This document shows, piece by piece, positions 4,725 to 6,577 of a stretch of 6,577 bases of DNA. The DNA lies in NCBI GenBank assembly GCA_050015935.1, contig JBEKAL010000224.1, forward strand, positions 1 through 6,577, given 5' to 3'. How positions within the stretch are numbered: the stretch's first letter is position 1; every line of letters starts with the position of its first letter. A program made the translations under genes and the position numbers. This DNA comes from Roseiarcus sp050015935. GTDB lineage: Bacteria; Pseudomonadota; Alphaproteobacteria; Rhizobiales; Beijerinckiaceae. Under the pieces are notes generated by a model that saw nothing but the letters and a program-made list of their open reading frames with translations, made no database searches and was not told the DNA's origin.

Positions 4725-6577
4725 GCCTCAGCCTCGCCGACCGCCTTTGCGACGCGCCGCGGCTCGCCGCGCCCGCCGAGGCGCGTCGCCGCCTTGAGGC
4801 GCTGCTGGGCGAGCCCGACGCGGCGGGCCTCGGCGCGCTCGTCGCGCGTCGAGGGGTGCGCGATCTCTTGCTCGGCCTCGCCGATCACTCGTCCTTTCTC
4901 TGGCGGCTGATCGCGGAGAATCCCGGCCGCCTCGTTCGCTTGCTTCTCTTCCCGCCCGAACAAGCGCTCGAGGCGCTGGTCGCCGCGCTCGGCGCGCGCC
5001 GCGACGACGACGAAGCCGAATTGATGCGGGCGCTGCGCCGCGCCAAACGCGAATCGGCGCTGCTGATCGCGCTCGCCGACGTCGGCGGCGTGTGGGATCT
5101 GACCGCGACGACCGAGGCGCTGACGCGCTTCGCCGACGCCGCAGTGTCGGCGGCGCTGCGCTTTCTGTTGCGAAAGAACGCGCGCGAGGGACGCTTGAAC
5201 CTCGATCCCGATGCGCAGCGAATCGAGGCGGGCTCGGGGCTGGTCGCGCTGGCGATGGGCAAGCACGGCGCGCGCGAACTCAACTATTCCAGCGACGTCG
5301 ATCTCGTCGCGCTCTACGATTCCCGCGCCGCCTCGATTCCCGATGGCGTCGAGCCGAGCCCGCTGTTCGTGCGCCTCGTCAAGGCGCTCACCCGCATTTT
5401 GCAGGAACGGACCTCCGACGGCTACGTGTTTCGCGTCGATCTTCGCTTGCGGCCCGATCCCGCCGCGACGCCGATCGCCCTTTCGATCGCCGGCGCGAGC
5501 GCCTATTACGAGACGCTCGGGCAGAACTGGGAGCGCGCCGCGATGATCAAGGCGCGCCCGGCGGCGGGGGATCTCGACCTCGGGCGGCGGTTTCTGGCCG
5601 ATCTCGCGCCGTTCATCTGGCGCAAGTATTTCGACTACGCCGCGATCGCCGACATTCACGCGATGAAACGCCAGATTCACGCGGTGCGCGGCCATGAACA
5701 GGTCGCGGTCGCCGGCCACGACGTCAAGCTGGGCCGCGGCGGCATTCGCGAGATCGAATTCTTCGTCCAGACGCAGCAACTGATTTTCGGCGGAAGGCGT
5801 GCGACGATGCGCGGCGCGCGAACGCTCGACATGCTCCGGCAATTGCACGCCGAGCATTGGGTCTCCGCCGAGGCGGTCGACGATCTGACGAGGGCCTATG
5901 CGTTCTTGCGCCGCGTCGAGCACCGCCTGCAGATGGTCGCCGACCAGCAGACGCAGCGATTGCCGTTCGAAACCGGAGCGCTCGCGCGCTTCGCCAAATT
6001 CTGCGGCTACGAGCGGTTCGAAAGGTTTTCGGCGGAAATGACGGGTCACTTGCGCCGCGTCGAGAAACACTACGCGCGCTTGTTCGAGGACGCGCCGACG
6101 CTCGGCGCCGAGGCGGGCAATCTGGTGTTCACCGGCGTCGCGGACGATCCCGAGACCTTGACGACTTTGCGCCGTCTCGGCTTCCAGCGGCCCGAAGAGG
6201 CCGCCGAGACGATTCGCGGCTGGCATTTCGGACGCCGCCCGGGGGTGCGCAGCCCGCGCGCCCGCGAAGTGCTCACCGAACTCGTTCCGGCGCTGCTCGC
6301 GGCCTTTTCCGGTTCGGGCGATCCCGACGCGGGCTTAAGCGCGTTCGACGCGGCGCTCGCGCGCATGCCCGGCGCGGTGGAGCTGCTCTCCATCCTGCGC
6401 TCGAACGCGCCGGTGCGCGAATTGTTCGGCGATCTCCTCGGCAGCGCGCCGCGCCTGGCCGGGGTCGTCGCCCAGCGCCCGCACGTGCTCGACGCGGCCA
6501 TCGATCCCGGCCGGGTCGGGGCGATCGGCGAGAGTCTCGACGAAGACCGGATTAACGCGCGGGTCGCGGATTTCCTC
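4721..6577 (+). CDS. glnE: Bifunctional glutamine synthetase adenylyltransferase/adenylyl-removing enzyme, N-terminal 619 residues (partial)
   Basis: GlnE transfers AMP to a tyrosine of glutamine synthetase to lower its activity and removes it again, under control of PII proteins and glutamine. Reading from ATG 4721, the frame is open to the window end (619 codons). The N-terminal adenylyl-removing nucleotidyltransferase domain has the hallmark GKHGARELNYSSDVDL (180-195), with D192 and D194 as metal ligands. VDLRLRPD and the helical GlnD/GlnE-type domain with KLGRGGIREIEFFVQ (336-350) follow. From about residue 530 the start of the C-terminal adenylyltransferase half is visible; its second nucleotidyltransferase motif lies beyond the window. 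Full-length homologues have roughly 950-1000 residues. The ATG overlaps the kinase stop as ATGA, so the gene is coupled to the two-component pair. Confidence 0.95.
   Translation, partial: MSLSLADRLCDAPRLAAPAEARRRLEALLGEPDAAGLGALVARRGVRDLLLGLADHSSFLWRLIAENPGRLVRLLLFPPEQALEALVAALGARRDDDEAELMRALRRAKRESALLIALADVGGVWDLTATTEALTRFADAAVSAALRFLLRKNAREGRLNLDPDAQRIEAGSGLVALAMGKHGARELNYSSDVDLVALYDSRAASIPDGVEPSPLFVRLVKALTRILQERTSDGYVFRVDLRLRPDPAATPIALSIAGASAYYETLGQNWERAAMIKARPAAGDLDLGRRFLADLAPFIWRKYFDYAAIADIHAMKRQIHAVRGHEQVAVAGHDVKLGRGGIREIEFFVQTQQLIFGGRRATMRGARTLDMLRQLHAEHWVSAEAVDDLTRAYAFLRRVEHRLQMVADQQTQRLPFETGALARFAKFCGYERFERFSAEMTGHLRRVEKHYARLFEDAPTLGAEAGNLVFTGVADDPETLTTLRRLGFQRPEEAAETIRGWHFGRRPGVRSPRAREVLTELVPALLAAFSGSGDPDAGLSAFDAALARMPGAVELLSILRSNAPVRELFGDLLGSAPRLAGVVAQRPHVLDAAIDPGRVGAIGESLDEDRINARVADFL

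Noticed and set aside
4529..6226. Minus-strand open frame of 565 codons
   Set aside because: Mirror frame of glnE; the product is Arg/Ala/Glu-rich with no domain, while the plus strand shows the GlnE signatures.
5092..6555. Plus-strand open frames at 5092-5697, 5211-5546 and 5857-6555
   Set aside because: Alternative frames inside glnE with Arg-rich products; the glnE frame is uninterrupted from 4721 to the window end, so they do not indicate a frameshift.

Overview
The window looks like a chromosomal segment from a high-GC alphaproteobacterium. A Hyphomicrobiales lineage such as a methanotrophic or Bradyrhizobium-like group is my best guess, based on the strong GC3 bias, the style of the GlnE and two-component proteins, and the intron 3' end. 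The genus cannot be fixed from the sequence alone. The window has two parts: an accessory left part (1 to about 2500) of lower GC and more mixed codon use, and a core right part (about 2615 to 6577) of very GC-rich, tightly packed housekeeping and regulatory genes.

Left part: bases 1-135 are the 3' end of a group II intron. They hold the last 16 codons of its presumed reverse transcriptase/maturase, then domain V and domain VI with a bulged branch-point A at 129, and an inferred 3' splice site after base 135. A 187-base non-coding leader follows. Next is a complete 270-residue gene (323-1135) with a C-terminal DpnII/MboI-like PD-(D/E)XK nuclease domain and an intact-looking active site. No methyltransferase is visible. 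After a 388-base spacer with a cluster of TAGCG/CGCTA inverted repeats comes an unrecognised 315-residue protein (1524-2471). It has a Pro-Glu hinge encoded by a 12-bp tandem repeat and a single C-terminal membrane anchor. These genes next to a retroelement suggest a small accessory, possibly defence-related island; that is inference.

Right part: an OmpR/PhoB-family response regulator (2624-3307), a membrane sensor histidine kinase (3291-4724) and glnE (4721 to beyond the window end) overlap by 17 and 4 bases. They almost certainly form one translationally coupled operon. The kinase would phosphorylate the regulator at Asp51. GlnE adenylylates and deadenylylates glutamine synthetase in response to PII and glutamine. 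A candidate promoter upstream of the regulator is placed so that transcription would start at its ATG, which would give a leaderless mRNA.

No tRNA, rRNA, CRISPR array or convincing intrinsic terminator was seen. The best candidate for something undescribed is the solitary nuclease and/or the tail-anchored Pro-Glu protein, but the sequence alone does not show that they form a system.
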